64,000 nucleotides of DNA from Marinobacter profundi (GTDB taxonomy: Bacteria > Pseudomonadota > Gammaproteobacteria > Pseudomonadales > Oleiphilaceae), in NCBI RefSeq assembly GCF_002744715.1, contig NZ_KZ319371.1, positions 62,001 through 126,000 on the forward strand, read 5' to 3'. The position numbers were made by a program, and so were the translations under genes. Of the stretch, positions 51,144 to 59,249 are shown in pieces; within the stretch, counting starts at the first letter, position 1; the number at the start of each line of letters is the position of its first letter. The notes below the pieces were generated by a model. That model saw nothing but the letters and a program-made list of their open reading frames with translations. It was not told the DNA's origin and did no database searches.

Positions 51144-51395
51144 TCAGAGTGATTTATCTCTGACCAGCCCACGCACTGTTTTGTCGGTCAGTTTGCCCGC
51201 CAGTGGCGCGATGAAGATTACCAGCGGAAACGCAACCCCCCAGGCAACCAGGAAAGCAGGCATCCAACGGTCCAGAAAGGTGGCGTCCAGCCCCGTATTG
51301 GCCAGGGTGATCACGCCGGACATCAGTAGCGACATCAGCCCTGACATATAACAGGAAAAAACCAGCTGGCGGAGACGGGCCGGCGTCAGGTTCAT
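51144..51395 (-). CDS. DUF2798-like small membrane protein
   Basis: The 83-residue protein has two hydrophobic segments (LVFSCYMSGLMSLLMSGVIT and FLVAWGVAFPLVIFIAPLAG) and ends with KLTDKTVRGLV, the DUF2798 pattern. Function is unknown. AGGAAG lies upstream of the ATG. It has its own terminator and seems to be a single-gene unit between gabD and the SDR gene. Confidence 0.82.
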   Translation of the reverse strand: MNLTPARLRQLVFSCYMSGLMSLLMSGVITLANTGLDATFLDRWMPAFLVAWGVAFPLVIFIAPLAGKLTDKTVRGLVRDKSL

Positions 51396-51562
51396 AACTC
51401 TAGCTTCCTATTAAAATCGGAGGCAGAGGAATCTAGCACAGTCACTTCGGGATTGTCATACGTCAAAACGCTATCAAACCGATAGCCGGAAAACGTCCGC
51501 GGGACAAACCGGGAGGCCGGCTACCCGGAACCGGGCAGCGGCCTGGCGCGAAAAGACGCCAA

Positions 51563-52333
51563 TCAGATGGTCAGGTATCCGCCATCCGCATTCACGCAGG
51601 CGCCCGTGGTATAGCTTGACGCATCCGACACCAGGTACAGTACCGTCCCCGCCATCTCATCCGGATCCGCCACCCGCTTCATCGGGATGTGGGCCATGGC
51701 CTGCTTCTTGATGGCTTCATTGGTGGTCAGGGCACTGGCGAATCGGGTATCCGTCAGCCCCGGCAACAGGGCATTGACCCGAATCTTCTGCTGGCCCAGT
51801 TCCATGGCAAAGGACTTGGTCATGGAGATCACCGCCGCCTTGGTCACCGAGTAGATACCCTGGAAGTGGCCGGGATTCACTCCGTTAACGGAGGCCACGT
51901 TAACGATCGCACCGCCGCCATTTTTCTTCATCAGCTGGGCACCGCGGGCGCACATAAAGAAATAACCGCGGATATTCACGTCGACGGTCTTCTGGAAGGC
52001 ACCGAGGTCGGTTTCCTCGACCGGGCCGAAATACGGATTGGCCGCGGCGTTGTTCACCAGGATATCGAGCCGGCCATGGGCCTTTTCGATGTGCGTCCAC
52101 ACCGCTTCTATCTGCTCCATCTCACCGATGTGACAGGCATAGGCCTCGGCACTGCCGCCAGCATCCCGGATACTTTCTGCGACCGCCTCGCAGCCATCCA
52201 GCTTGCGACTGCTGCAAATTACGTGGGCGCCGTATTCGGCGAGGATCCGGGCAATGCTTTCGCCGATACCCCGGCTGGCACCGGTGACCAGGGCCACTTT
52301 ACCGGTCAGGTCAAAAAGATCTTTCTTGCTCAT
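51563..52333 (-). CDS. SDR oxidoreductase of the ACAD11-like cluster
   Basis: The 256-residue short-chain dehydrogenase has TGASRGIG, NNAA, Ser in VNVASVNG and YSVTKAA (YxxxK), and ends VNADGGYLTI. GAGGTAACTGC precedes the ATG. It is the last gene of the minus-strand cluster with the kinase and acyl-CoA dehydrogenase. It may oxidise a hydroxyacyl-CoA intermediate. Substrate unknown. Confidence 0.9.
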   Translation of the reverse strand: MSKKDLFDLTGKVALVTGASRGIGESIARILAEYGAHVICSSRKLDGCEAVAESIRDAGGSAEAYACHIGEMEQIEAVWTHIEKAHGRLDILVNNAAANPYFGPVEETDLGAFQKTVDVNIRGYFFMCARGAQLMKKNGGGAIVNVASVNGVNPGHFQGIYSVTKAAVISMTKSFAMELGQQKIRVNALLPGLTDTRFASALTTNEAIKKQAMAHIPMKRVADPDEMAGTVLYLVSDASSYTTGACVNADGGYLTI

Positions 52334-52347
52334 GCAGTTACCTCAGG

Positions 52348-53037
52348 TTAACGGAAGGTCACCAGGGCGGGATTCTCCGCTTCCAGGTGGCTGTAATTGT
52401 TGAAGACCGCCAGACTTCGGCGTGGGCCGGAATAGAGCACGCGGGAAACACTGGTATTGGCGATGACATTGTTCATCTCCAGCGCCTTGTGGTCGTTAAG
52501 CTGCAGCAAGTGCTGGGCGATCACCGCGATCGGACCACCGGAAGTGGACACCAGCACATCACCGCCGTCGGCATATTCGATCAGCCCGTCGAATGCGCCG
52601 ATCACCCGGTTCTGGAACTCAGGCCAGGATTCGCCATACTCATTGTCGTGATGGCCCCCGATCCAACGTGCCATGGCTTTCTCGAACACCTGTTGGAAAA
52701 GGCGCGCCGGCTTCGGGAATGCCGCCATGTCACGGGCCATCACCTGGCGGTCCGCCCATTCCGGCTTCAGCCGCTCAACCACCTGCATGTGATCGAATTC
52801 GTTCAACCCCTCAATCGCCTGCATATCCGGCAGGGCCTGGCCAAAGCCGGAGGCAATGGCTTCGACGGTTTCCCGGTGGCGTTCCATATTCCCGCCAAAC
52901 ACAGCGTCAGGTGTCACCTTGCCCGCCAGCCAGCGGCCCAGCACCTGGCCCTGCTCCCAGCCGCGGGGAGACAGCTGGTCGTAGTTGTCTTTGCCAAAGC
53001 TGGCCTGACCGTGCCGGATAAGATAGATAGTGGCCAT
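52348..53037 (-). CDS. Histidine phosphatase family protein
   Basis: The 229-residue protein starts MATIYLIRHGQASFG with the phosphohistidine RHG motif, has a second catalytic region in NMERHRETVE and GLNEFD, and a late STSGGPI histidine-loop equivalent (Ser in place of the usual second His, SxSGG). It belongs to the phosphoglycerate mutase-like branch. It overlaps the kinase gene stop (TAATG), so it may act on the phosphorylated intermediate. That link is inference. Confidence 0.85.
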   Translation of the reverse strand: MATIYLIRHGQASFGKDNYDQLSPRGWEQGQVLGRWLAGKVTPDAVFGGNMERHRETVEAIASGFGQALPDMQAIEGLNEFDHMQVVERLKPEWADRQVMARDMAAFPKPARLFQQVFEKAMARWIGGHHDNEYGESWPEFQNRVIGAFDGLIEYADGGDVLVSTSGGPIAVIAQHLLQLNDHKALEMNNVIANTSVSRVLYSGPRRSLAVFNNYSHLEAENPALVTFR

Positions 53038-54101
53038 TACAGACGGCTCTCGTTGATGAGTCGTTGACACCTTTTTTCAAGGTAGTTGGCAGCATGACCG
53101 AAGGCGGCAAAACGCTTGTCTTTGGTCTGGCCGTGGTAGTAACGGTAATAGATCTGCTGGATGATCACTGCCAGACGGAACAATCCGTAAATCTCATAAA
53201 AATCGAAGTTATTGGCCCTGAAACCGGACTTCTCCATGTAGTAGTCCACAACTTCCCGGCGCGTCAGCATACCGGGCCGGTGGGTAGGTTGCCGCCGCAG
53301 GATCTGGAACGGACCTTCATCGTCGGCCTGAATCCAGTAGGCCAGACTGTTGCCCAGGTCCATCAGCGGGTCACCGATAGTGGCCATCTCCCAGTCCAGC
53401 ACACCGATGACTTCGAAGGGGTTGTCCGGGTTGAGCACCACGTTGTCGAAGCGGTAGTCATTGTGGATGACCACCTGGGCGATATCTTCGGGCATCTTGT
53501 CATCAAGCCAGCTCATCACCGCCTCGAAATCCCCGACATCCCCGGTACGGGCCTTGCGGAAGCGGTCACTCCAGCCGCCAATCTGGCGCTGCACGTAACC
53601 CGCACCCTTGCCCAGCTTGTCCAGCCCCGCGGCCCCGGCGTCCACCCGGTGCAGGTCCACCAGTTTATCGATCACACTGAGGCACAACTTGCGGGTGTCG
53701 CCCTCGCTCAGTTCGAAGTCCTTGGGGAAATCCTGCCGCAGGATGATGCCCTTCAGGCGTTCCATCACGTAGAAATCACAACCGAGAACGTCATGATCGT
53801 CGCAGATGGCGACGATATTCGGCACGTACGGGTACACCGGCTTGAGCGCCTGCATCACCCGTGCTTCCCGGAGCATGTCATGGGCGGACCTGGCGATCTT
53901 GCCAAACGGCGGCCGGCGCAGCACGTAGGACTGGTCACCGTAATCCACCTGATAAGTCAGGTTGGAGGCGCCACCGGGGTATTGTCTGATTGAGGGCTGC
54001 CCCTCCAGCCCGGGAATCGCCTGCTTCATGAACCGGTCGACGGCGCCGATATCCAGCTCCTCTCCCTCACGGATATCCACCGCCTGATCGATCTGTGTCA
54101 T
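53037..54101 (-). CDS. APH-type kinase (ACAD11 kinase-domain-like)
   Basis: The 354-residue protein has catalytic HNDYRFDN (H213-N220), DWE at LDWEMATIGDPLMDLG, and an N-lobe YPGGASNLTYQVDYG. This is the ACAD11/ACAD10 kinase type, which phosphorylates 4-hydroxyacyl-CoA in animals. It is a different subtype from the kinase at 40952 and lacks a DUF6285 partner. AGGAGAAAG precedes the ATG. Confidence 0.88.
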   Translation of the reverse strand: MTQIDQAVDIREGEELDIGAVDRFMKQAIPGLEGQPSIRQYPGGASNLTYQVDYGDQSYVLRRPPFGKIARSAHDMLREARVMQALKPVYPYVPNIVAICDDHDVLGCDFYVMERLKGIILRQDFPKDFELSEGDTRKLCLSVIDKLVDLHRVDAGAAGLDKLGKGAGYVQRQIGGWSDRFRKARTGDVGDFEAVMSWLDDKMPEDIAQVVIHNDYRFDNVVLNPDNPFEVIGVLDWEMATIGDPLMDLGNSLAYWIQADDEGPFQILRRQPTHRPGMLTRREVVDYYMEKSGFRANNFDFYEIYGLFRLAVIIQQIYYRYYHGQTKDKRFAAFGHAANYLEKRCQRLINESRL

Positions 54102-54131
54102 TCACTTTCTCCTGTGGTCTGTTCCGGCCAC

Positions 54132-54953
54132 TCAGGCGTTGGCCCTGGCACCCATCTTGTTCATCCAGCGCTTGCTCTCCTGGTGCATCAGCCAGTCGAA
54201 GGCCCAGGGCGCGTGGCGCTTGAGTATCCACATGCGGCGCTCCCTGGCGTGAGGCAATACCCAGAAGTTCTTGTCCTTCACCGAGCGGAAGATGTCCTCG
54301 GCCACATCCTCCGCGGTAATGCTGGAACGCTTCATCAGCTTGTTCACGTTTTGCTGGATACCGGGAATGTCCGAACGCATGCTGTTGGTGAGGTTGGTCT
54401 GGAAGAACGCCGGGCACACACAACTGACATGGATTCCGGAATCCCTCAGCTCCTGGCTCAGGGTCTCGGACAGGGCAATAACGCCGGCCTTGGTAACGTT
54501 GTAGCTGTCCATCAACGGCGCCAGCATCAGCCCGGCCATGGAGGCCACGTTCACAAAGGCACCAGCGCCCTGCGCCTTGAACTGCGGCGTAAACGCCTTG
54601 CAGCCACGCACCACGCCCAGTACGTTGATATCCAGGATCCACTCCCAGTCCGCCATGGTGGTATCTTCGATGGAACCGGCGGAGGCCACGCCGGCATTGT
54701 TCACCACCACGTCCACACCACCCCATTTCCTGACCAGCTCATCCCGGACTTTCTCGAAATCCGTCAACCGGCGTACATCGCACTCAACAAAATAGCCTTC
54801 GCCACCAGCGTTAGTAATCTCCTGCTCGACGGCAACCCCCTGCTCCGGGTTGATGTCCCCGATACAGACTTTGGCGCCTTCTTTGGCGTAGCGCAGCGCA
54901 ACGGCGCGCCCAAGGCCCGAGGCTCCCCCTGTGATGAATACTCGCTGTGTCAT
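54132..54953 (-). CDS. SDR oxidoreductase with extended C-terminus
   Basis: The 273-residue short-chain dehydrogenase has TGGASGLG, NNAGVA, Ser in VNVASMAG and YNVTKAG. The C-terminal 50 residues (WVLPHARERRMWILKRHAPW, FDWLMHQESKRW) form a basic, aromatic tail typical of SDRs that act at lipid substrates. It lies 30 nt before the kinase gene in the same operon. Confidence 0.9.
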   Translation of the reverse strand: MTQRVFITGGASGLGRAVALRYAKEGAKVCIGDINPEQGVAVEQEITNAGGEGYFVECDVRRLTDFEKVRDELVRKWGGVDVVVNNAGVASAGSIEDTTMADWEWILDINVLGVVRGCKAFTPQFKAQGAGAFVNVASMAGLMLAPLMDSYNVTKAGVIALSETLSQELRDSGIHVSCVCPAFFQTNLTNSMRSDIPGIQQNVNKLMKRSSITAEDVAEDIFRSVKDKNFWVLPHARERRMWILKRHAPWAFDWLMHQESKRWMNKMGARANA

Positions 54954-55044
54954 GGTTGTTTCTCTCTAGTGGTTTCAGGGTTCGTGTTCTTTTTAGTTAG
55001 CACGGAGCATGAGCTGCTGCCGGGTTGGCCTTCCAAAACTGTGC

Positions 55045-55130
55045 GGAGCCAGGGATGGCGGAGCCCAAGCGCCCATGGATGGCCGAAGGAGCGGGTTTCA
55101 GAAAGCTTATCCCACCTGCTCCCTGGCACC
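55045..55130. repeat. 86-bp intergenic element with imperfect terminal inverted repeats
   Basis: GGAGCCAGGGA and TCCCTGGCACC (one mismatch as inverted repeats) bound a segment containing GCGCCCATGGATGGCC, in the gap between the acyl-CoA dehydrogenase stop and the SDR start. It resembles short dispersed intergenic repeats of related genomes. No second copy was noted in this window. Confidence 0.5.
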
Positions 55131-55149
55131 TGAATCAAAGGCTCACGGA

Positions 55150-56361
55150 TCAGGACTTGTACTTCCAAAGCTCAAGCCGAGCCACCATAGCCCGGTGAAC
55201 CTCATCCGGCCCATCCGCCAACCGCAATACCCGAGCATAGGCAAACAACTGGGTCAGCGGGAAGTCATCATCACTCACCCCGGCGCCCCCATGAATCTGA
55301 ATGGCCTGATCGACAATGGTCTGCAACATCTGCGGCACCACCGCCTTGATCATCGACACTTCCTGCAGCGCCCCCATAATGCCCCTGGTATCCAGCGCCC
55401 AGGCGCATTTCAGGGTCAACAGACGCGCCTGCTCGATGGACATACGGGCATTGGCAATGATGTCCGGGTTACCACCCAGCTTGGCAATAGGCCGGCCGAA
55501 AGCTTCCCGGGTGGTAGCCCGCTTGATCAGCAATTCCAGCGTGCGCTCCGCCGCACCGATGGCCCGCATGCAATGGTGGACGCGTCCCGGTCCCAGACGA
55601 CCCTGGGCAATTTCGAAGCCGCGGCCCGGGCCCGCGATGATGGCACTCCTGGGCAGGCGCACGTTATCGAACAGCACCTCCCCGTGACCGTAGGGCTCAT
55701 CGTAAGCACCAAACACCGGCAACATGCGCTCGATCTTCACCCCCGGGCTGTCCAGCGGCACCAGCACCATGGAATGCTGGCGGTGCTTGTGGGCATCAGG
55801 ATCTGTCAGGCCCATGAAGATGCCCACCTTACAGTCCGGATGACCTATGCCGGTGCTCCACCACTTGCGGCCATTGAGGATCACCTCATCCCCTTCCACG
55901 ATAGCCGTAGCTTCCATATTGGTGGCGTCCGATGAGGCTACCGCGGGCTCGGTCATACAGAACGCAGAGCGAATCTCGCCGCTCAGGAGCCTGGGCAACC
56001 ACTCGGCTTTCTGCTCGTCGGAACCATAGTGAATCAGCACTTCCATGTTGCCGGTATCCGGCGCATTGCAGTTGAAGATCTCGGGGGCAATGAAGCTCCG
56101 CCCGGTTTCCTCGGCAATCAGGGCATAGTCCGAGTTGAGCAGGCCACAACCGTATTTCTCGTCCGGGAAGAACATGTTCCACAGCCCCTGCGCCCTGGCC
56201 TTCTCCTTGAGCTCGCGGATCACCGGCAGCACCACCCAGCGGTTTTCCCGGGACGCCAGCTCGCGGTGATAGGCCTCCTCAATCGGGAAGATCTCTTCCT
56301 TCATGAAACGCCTGACGCGGTTCAGGTAATCCTCGCCCTTCGGAGAGATATTGAAGTCCAT
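55150..56361 (-). CDS. Acyl-CoA dehydrogenase (ACAD11-like)
   Basis: The 403-residue protein has FCMTEPAVASSDATNME, NGRKWWSTGIGHPDCK, RATTREAFG and the catalytic-Glu block LADGPDEVHRAMVARLEL, all typical of the ACAD10/11 family. It should act with the kinase gene at 53037 to eliminate phosphate from a 4-phosphoacyl-CoA or to dehydrogenate a related acyl-CoA. The ATG at 56361 has AGAGGA at good spacing; 56367 is also possible. It is the first gene of the cluster and faces a LysR gene. Confidence 0.9.
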   Translation of the reverse strand: MDFNISPKGEDYLNRVRRFMKEEIFPIEEAYHRELASRENRWVVLPVIRELKEKARAQGLWNMFFPDEKYGCGLLNSDYALIAEETGRSFIAPEIFNCNAPDTGNMEVLIHYGSDEQKAEWLPRLLSGEIRSAFCMTEPAVASSDATNMEATAIVEGDEVILNGRKWWSTGIGHPDCKVGIFMGLTDPDAHKHRQHSMVLVPLDSPGVKIERMLPVFGAYDEPYGHGEVLFDNVRLPRSAIIAGPGRGFEIAQGRLGPGRVHHCMRAIGAAERTLELLIKRATTREAFGRPIAKLGGNPDIIANARMSIEQARLLTLKCAWALDTRGIMGALQEVSMIKAVVPQMLQTIVDQAIQIHGGAGVSDDDFPLTQLFAYARVLRLADGPDEVHRAMVARLELWKYKS

Positions 56362-56377
56362 TGCCATGTCCTCTGTA

Positions 56378-56412
56378 GTGAGAGATGAGTGATGAACGAT
56401 GAGTGGTGAGCC
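56378..56412. repeat. Short degenerate GATGAGTG-type repeats
   Basis: GAGATGAGTGATGAACG and GATGAGTGGTGAG make four imperfect 7-8-nt units in the divergent promoter region between the acyl-CoA dehydrogenase and LysR genes. Confidence 0.5.
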
Positions 56413-56504
56413 CGGTTTCCGGTCATCTGGATCAGTCTAAGAAGGCGTCGACTATTACGCGACTGAATTATTCTTATCGTTTATCATAAACAGGACTTAT
56501 CAGT

Positions 56505-57413
56505 ATGCGGACATCCGGTATGGCACTGAACCGACTCGACCTCAATCTGCTCCACGTTTTTGACACCATCTACCGCGAAGGCAGCCTGACCCGTGCAGCA
56601 AAAGCCCTGCACCTGACCCAACCCGCGGTGTCTCACTCGTTGTCCCGGCTGCGGGATCATTTCAATGACCCGCTGTTCACACGGCAGGGCAACCAGATGG
56701 TGCCAACGCCCCTGGCACGCCGCTTCCTTGAATCCATGCGCCCGGGCCTGACCCAGATCCAGAACTCGGTTAACCAGTTTCATGCCTTTGATCCCGCCAC
56801 CCAGCGCAAGACCTACTCCCTGGGGCTCCGGGACATCCTCGAATCCACCTTCCTGCCGGCGCTGATGAAACGGCTGACCGAATACCCGGAACTGGAAGTG
56901 GTAAGCCAGCGAATTGCCCGGCGGGAGATGGAAACCCAGCTGGCCGCTGGCAAACTGGATTTTGCCGTGGATGTGCTGCTACCGGTAAGTAACCAGACGG
57001 CCCACGAACTGCTGCGTCGTGACCGGCTGGTGGTGCTGGCCAGGAAGGGTCACCCGATCGCCAGGGACACGCTGACCATGGAGGACTACCTGAACGCCCG
57101 CCATGTCCTGGTGTCATCCCGTACGGAGGGGCCCGGCATCGAAGATTTCGAATTGTCCAGGCTGGGCGTACGGCGCAACATCCGCCTGCGCTGCCAGCAT
57201 TACTTTGCCGCCTGCCGGGTTGTGGAAGAAACCGACTTGGTGCTCACCATGCCCGAGACCTACGCCCGGATCATCGCGGGACGTGATGGCTTTGTCATCA
57301 TGACGCCCCCCGCCGACCTGCCGGGGCTGGATGTCCACCTTTACTGGCACAAGGCCTATGAAAAGGAGCCGGCACTGACCTGGTTCCGCGAGCAGTTGAA
57401 GAGGATTGCCTGA
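56505..57413 (+). CDS. LysR-family regulator
   Basis: The 302-residue protein has the NodD-like start LNRLDLNLLHVFDTIYREGSL and the HTH AAKALHLTQPAVSHSLSRLR, then a LysR effector domain. It is divergent from the ACAD11-like operon and is its probable regulator. The start may be at 56505 or at the second ATG (56520), since both have an acceptable ribosome site. It ends 6 nt from the convergent small membrane protein gene. Confidence 0.88.
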   Translation: MRTSGMALNRLDLNLLHVFDTIYREGSLTRAAKALHLTQPAVSHSLSRLRDHFNDPLFTRQGNQMVPTPLARRFLESMRPGLTQIQNSVNQFHAFDPATQRKTYSLGLRDILESTFLPALMKRLTEYPELEVVSQRIARREMETQLAAGKLDFAVDVLLPVSNQTAHELLRRDRLVVLARKGHPIARDTLTMEDYLNARHVLVSSRTEGPGIEDFELSRLGVRRNIRLRCQHYFAACRVVEETDLVLTMPETYARIIAGRDGFVIMTPPADLPGLDVHLYWHKAYEKEPALTWFREQLKRIA

Positions 57414-57419
57414 GGGGCC

Positions 57420-57776
57420 TCAGAGCGCCCCGACCAGATAGAGAAAGCCAAAGAATCCTGACGCCGTTATTGCCAGAGCCGTAGCAACTATCCCCAGCCC
57501 CCACCAGATCGCTGCAGCATCCGAGACCGGCACATCGTGCCCGCGCAACGTACGGTAAAAAGCCCAGGGACCCAGTACGAAGGCGCCCACGACGGCAAAC
57601 AGCAGGCCGATGCTGATCCCCGCAAAGGTCCAGGTCGCCAGCATCGTTGCCCGGTCAGTCAAGCGTTCGGTAACGCCGTGACGGGCCAGGAACTGCTTGC
57701 AGAACCACCACAGCAGGCCAAACAGCACGGCAACAAATACGATACCGCCAATCAGTGTTATTACCCGGTAGATCAA
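57420..57776 (-). CDS. Small membrane protein of unknown function
   Basis: The 118-residue protein has three hydrophobic segments (residues 3-26, 46-72 and 88-117) and no motif I recognise. The only start with a good ribosome site is TTG at 57776, with AAGGAG 8 nt upstream. Neighbours give no hint of function. Confidence 0.65.
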   Translation of the reverse strand: MIYRVITLIGGIVFVAVLFGLLWWFCKQFLARHGVTERLTDRATMLATWTFAGISIGLLFAVVGAFVLGPWAFYRTLRGHDVPVSDAAAIWWGLGIVATALAITASGFFGFLYLVGAL

Positions 57777-57979
57777 ACAGCATTCTCCTTGCAGGTTGGG
57801 GGGGCGGCAATCGTGCCGGACCCGACGGTTATGCCCGGGGGTCAGCTTACCAGCCCCGGAGGCAACAGGTCATCGCATTCAGTCAGTGGCTGGCATCCGG
57901 TGCCCACACGGCTACACTGAACGTCACAGTTCCATACGTGCGCAATGACCAAGACGCAATTACCAAAAGGAGTATCCTG

Positions 57980-59137
57980 ATGGCCAACCTGACACGCATC
58001 GCGATCACGCCGGGCGACGGCATCGGTCCGGAAGTTATTGGCGAAGCCGTGCGCTGCCTGGAGGCCCTGCGCTCAAAACATAACCTGGCCCTGGAATGGA
58101 CCCGGTTCCCTTGGCCCTCCCATGCGTGGCACGAACAGCACGGCCAGTGCATGCCGGAAGATGCCCTGGAGCAGCTCAAGGATTACGATGCGATATTGCT
58201 TGGCGCCCTTGGCGACCCGGGCCCCCTGGACGACCCGGACCGCTATCTGCTGCCCGACAGCATCTCCCTGGCGCCGCTGCTCGACATGCGCAAGGGCTTT
58301 GACCAGTGGGTGTGCGAACGCCCTGCCCGCCTGCTGCCCGGCGCCCGTCAGTACCTGGCCGATGCCCGCGCCAAAGACATCGACATGCTGGTCATCCGCG
58401 AAAACAGCGAGGGCGAGTATGTCAGCCAGGGCGGACGCCTGCGCAAGGGCACCCCTGATGAAGTCGCGACCCAGATGGAAATCTTCACCCGCCGGGCCAC
58501 CGACCGCATCATCCGCTACGGTTTCGAACAGGCCCGCCAGCGGGCGGAGTTGCGTGACCGGGAAGGCCGTGCCCGTACCTTCCCTACCCTGGATGGCAAG
58601 CAGCTGGCCAGCCAGGTATGCCTGATCACCAAGCGCAATGCCCTGCGCCACTGGGGCGACATGTACACCGAGGCCTTCGAAGCCATTGCCCGCGACTACC
58701 CGGATGTTGCCACCCACCATGAGCTGGTCGACGCAGCCTGCATGAAGTTTGTCCAGAGCCCCTGGGCCTTTGATGTAGTGGTGGCCAGCAACCTGCAGGG
58801 CGATATCCTGACCGACCTGGCTGCCGTGCTGTCCGGCGGCATGGGCGTGGCGCCCTCCTGCAACCTCAACCCGGACGATCCGCACATGCCCTCCATGTTC
58901 GAGCCCACCCACGGCAGCGCCCCCGACATCGCCGGGCAGGGAGTCGCCGACCCCACCGCCATGCTGTTCACCACCGCCCGGATGCTTGAATGGCTGGGCA
59001 GGAATGATCCGGCACTGGCCGACGCTGGCAAGGAGCTGTATGACGCGGTCGCCGCGGACCTGGCCGAGCATGGTGGCAACCATCGGGACACCAGCGAGGT
59101 GGGAGAATCCGTGTGCCGACGCCTGGGCAATGGCTGA
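57980..59137 (+). CDS. Tartrate/D-malate-type decarboxylating dehydrogenase (isopropylmalate dehydrogenase superfamily)
   Basis: The 385-residue protein starts MANLTRIAITPGDGIGPEVI and carries MLVIRENSEGEYVSQGGR, the variant that separates tartrate/D-malate dehydrogenases from LeuB and Icd, plus SNLQGDILTDLAAVLSGGMGVAPS and EPTHGSAPDIAGQG. It oxidises and decarboxylates a 2-hydroxy-dicarboxylic acid with NAD. AAAAGGAG precedes the ATG. The true substrate could be isopropylmalate-like. Confidence 0.85.
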   Translation: MANLTRIAITPGDGIGPEVIGEAVRCLEALRSKHNLALEWTRFPWPSHAWHEQHGQCMPEDALEQLKDYDAILLGALGDPGPLDDPDRYLLPDSISLAPLLDMRKGFDQWVCERPARLLPGARQYLADARAKDIDMLVIRENSEGEYVSQGGRLRKGTPDEVATQMEIFTRRATDRIIRYGFEQARQRAELRDREGRARTFPTLDGKQLASQVCLITKRNALRHWGDMYTEAFEAIARDYPDVATHHELVDAACMKFVQSPWAFDVVVASNLQGDILTDLAAVLSGGMGVAPSCNLNPDDPHMPSMFEPTHGSAPDIAGQGVADPTAMLFTTARMLEWLGRNDPALADAGKELYDAVAADLAEHGGNHRDTSEVGESVCRRLGNG

Positions 59138-59249
59138 TTCCCGGGGCGGATTGCACCGGAATCCAAAATTAATCCGGTCATTTCGTTTAAAAAGGTGGCT
59201 ATAGCAACTAGGCTAGGGAAGGTATCAAATTCACTTCGGGAGGTGCATC

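Noticed and set aside
54950..55168. 72-codon minus-strand frame between the SDR and acyl-CoA dehydrogenase genes
   Set aside because: It overlaps both neighbours' ends, lacks a ribosome site and lies over the repeat-like element; better explained as non-coding.
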